From: Planctomycetales bacterium
GTDB lineage: Bacteria > Planctomycetota > Planctomycetia > Pirellulales > Thermoguttaceae
Direction of reading: 5' to 3'
Assembly (NCBI GenBank): GCA_007119795.1
Contig: SKOZ01000081.1
Location: 1-15,866 of the forward strand
DNA length: 15,866 nt
Both the position numbers and the translations under genes were made by a program. Below, one piece after another: positions 14,898 to 15,866 of the stretch. The notes beneath the pieces were generated by a model. The model saw only the letters and a list, made by a program, of their open reading frames with translations. It had not been told where the DNA came from and searched no databases. The stretch's first letter is position 1. Each line of letters opens with the position of its first letter.

Positions 14898-15866
14898 TCA
14901 CCCCTTGCCGCCGTACCGGGCAGCACCTGCCGGGAGCCCGGCGGGGGCGCCGGCGAGTTCGGCGCAGAAGCGGTAGATGCCCTCGGTCGAGAGCGCCAGC
15001 TCGTCGAGCAGCTCGCCGCGATCGCCGTGCTCGACGAAGCGATCAGGGATTCCCAGGCGGTGGAGGCCGCGCGTATCGGCGCCGGCGTCCGCCGCGGCCT
15101 CGAGCACCGCCGAACCGAAACCGCCCATCAGGCATCCCTCTTCGACGACGACCAGTCGGCGCGACCGCTCCAGGGCAGCCAGGATGGCCGCGCAATCGAG
15201 AGGCTTGACGAAGCGGGCGTTGACCAGGCCCACGTCGAAACCCGCGGCGCGGAGCCGATCGGCGGCGCGGGCGCAGTCGCCCAGAACGGTGCCACAGGCG
15301 AGGAGCGTAAGATCGGTCCCTTCGGCGAGGACTTCGGCACGCCCCAGTTCGACCGGCGGCGAACGGCGCGCAACGGTCTCCGCTCGCGCCTTCGGATAGC
15401 GTATGGAGATCGGTCCCTCGTGGGCCAGGGCAAAGGGGATCATGGCGGCCAGATCGGCGGCATCGCCGGGGGCCATGACCACCAGGTTCGGAAAGCAGCG
15501 GAGATAGGCCAGATCGAAGACGCCGTGGTGTGTGGGCCCGTCGGGACCGGTGAGCCCGGCCCGGTCGAGCATGAAGACGACGGGGAGGTTCTGCAGGGCG
15601 ACCTCCTGGAAGACCTGATCGTAACTCCGCTGGAGGAAGGTGCTGTAAATGTCCACGATGGGGCGGACGCCCACCTTGGCCATCCCGGCGGCGAAGGCCA
15701 CGGCGTGGGACTCGCAGATCCCCACGTCGAAGAAGCGCTCCGGGAAGGCGTCGCGGATCGGTTCCAGCATGTTCCCCTGGCACATGGCTGCGGTGATGGC
15801 CACCACGCGGGGATCGGCCTGCATGGCACCGAGGATGCCGTCGCGCGCCACCTGCGTGTAGGCGAT
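14898..15866 (-). CDS. dxs: 1-deoxy-D-xylulose-5-phosphate synthase, C-terminal part (cut by window edge)
   Basis: Thiamine-diphosphate enzyme that joins pyruvate and glyceraldehyde-3-phosphate to make DXP, the entry step of the non-mevalonate isoprenoid pathway. The frame is open to the window edge and gives 322 residues, about half of the usual 620-640 aa. It covers the pyrimidine-binding domain, with GICESHAVAFAAGMAK carrying the catalytic glutamate equivalent to E370 of E. coli Dxs. IYSTFLQRSYDQVFQEVALQ and LDRAGLTGPDGPTHHGVFDL follow, then SIRYPKAR. The C-terminal transketolase domain includes LTLLACGTV, GLVNARFVKPLD, VVVEEGCLMGGFG and LGIPDRFVEHGDR. The Gly/Ala-rich tail (GLPAGAARYGGKG) ends at 14898. 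The thiamine diphosphate-binding N-terminal half lies beyond the window. The transcript converges on gmd. Confidence 0.96.
   Translation of the reverse strand: MAYTQVARDGILGAMQADPRVVAITAAMCQGNMLEPIRDAFPERFFDVGICESHAVAFAAGMAKVGVRPIVDIYSTFLQRSYDQVFQEVALQNLPVVFMLDRAGLTGPDGPTHHGVFDLAYLRCFPNLVVMAPGDAADLAAMIPFALAHEGPISIRYPKARAETVARRSPPVELGRAEVLAEGTDLTLLACGTVLGDCARAADRLRAAGFDVGLVNARFVKPLDCAAILAALERSRRLVVVEEGCLMGGFGSAVLEAAADAGADTRGLHRLGIPDRFVEHGDRGELLDELALSTEGIYRFCAELAGAPAGLPAGAARYGGKG

Overview
The window is one block of GC-rich bacterial DNA (about two thirds G+C by eye). It holds 15 protein-coding genes on both strands and shows no rRNA, tRNA, CRISPR or insertion sequence. The gene content and sequence style point to Planctomycetota, probably a Pirellulales-like lineage. 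The markers are a secreted PQQ-repeat protein that opens with an EDWPQWRG-type motif, a Tat-exported Gfo/Idh/MocA oxidoreductase, a DUF2617 protein and the particular look of RsfS. That assignment is inference from protein style; no marker-gene search was possible.

Region 1 (1-4141) is housekeeping and RNA/DNA maintenance. The amino-terminal part of arginyl-tRNA synthetase (argS, cut by the window edge) lies downstream of the ribosome-silencing factor rsfS, both on the minus strand. Divergent from rsfS is rtcA, an RNA 3'-phosphate cyclase. rtcA meets an endonuclease III/MagIII-like HhH-GPD glycosylase tail to tail, with 5 nt between them. A CPBP-family membrane protease then reads away from the glycosylase gene.

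Region 2 (4142-5703) has a DUF2617 gene behind a clear sigma70-type promoter, convergent with an alpha/beta hydrolase.

Region 3 (5704-10230) is the most unusual part. A 404-bp leader without a convincing gene comes first. It is followed by five co-directional genes: two tandem paralogous small membrane proteins, each with the same hairpin just after its stop codon; a cysteine (dual-specificity-type) phosphatase; and two membrane-associated P-loop GTPases that overlap by ATGA. Short gaps and the overlap suggest a single transcription unit, possibly a membrane GTPase module with a phosphatase partner. Its function is unknown.

Region 4 (10231-15866) contains the secreted PQQ beta-propeller protein convergent with the Tat-exported Gfo/Idh/MocA oxidoreductase, then GDP-mannose 4,6-dehydratase (gmd), which converges on the carboxy-terminal part of 1-deoxy-D-xylulose-5-phosphate synthase (dxs, cut by the window edge). 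The 323-bp gmd-dxs gap holds two substantial inverted repeats.
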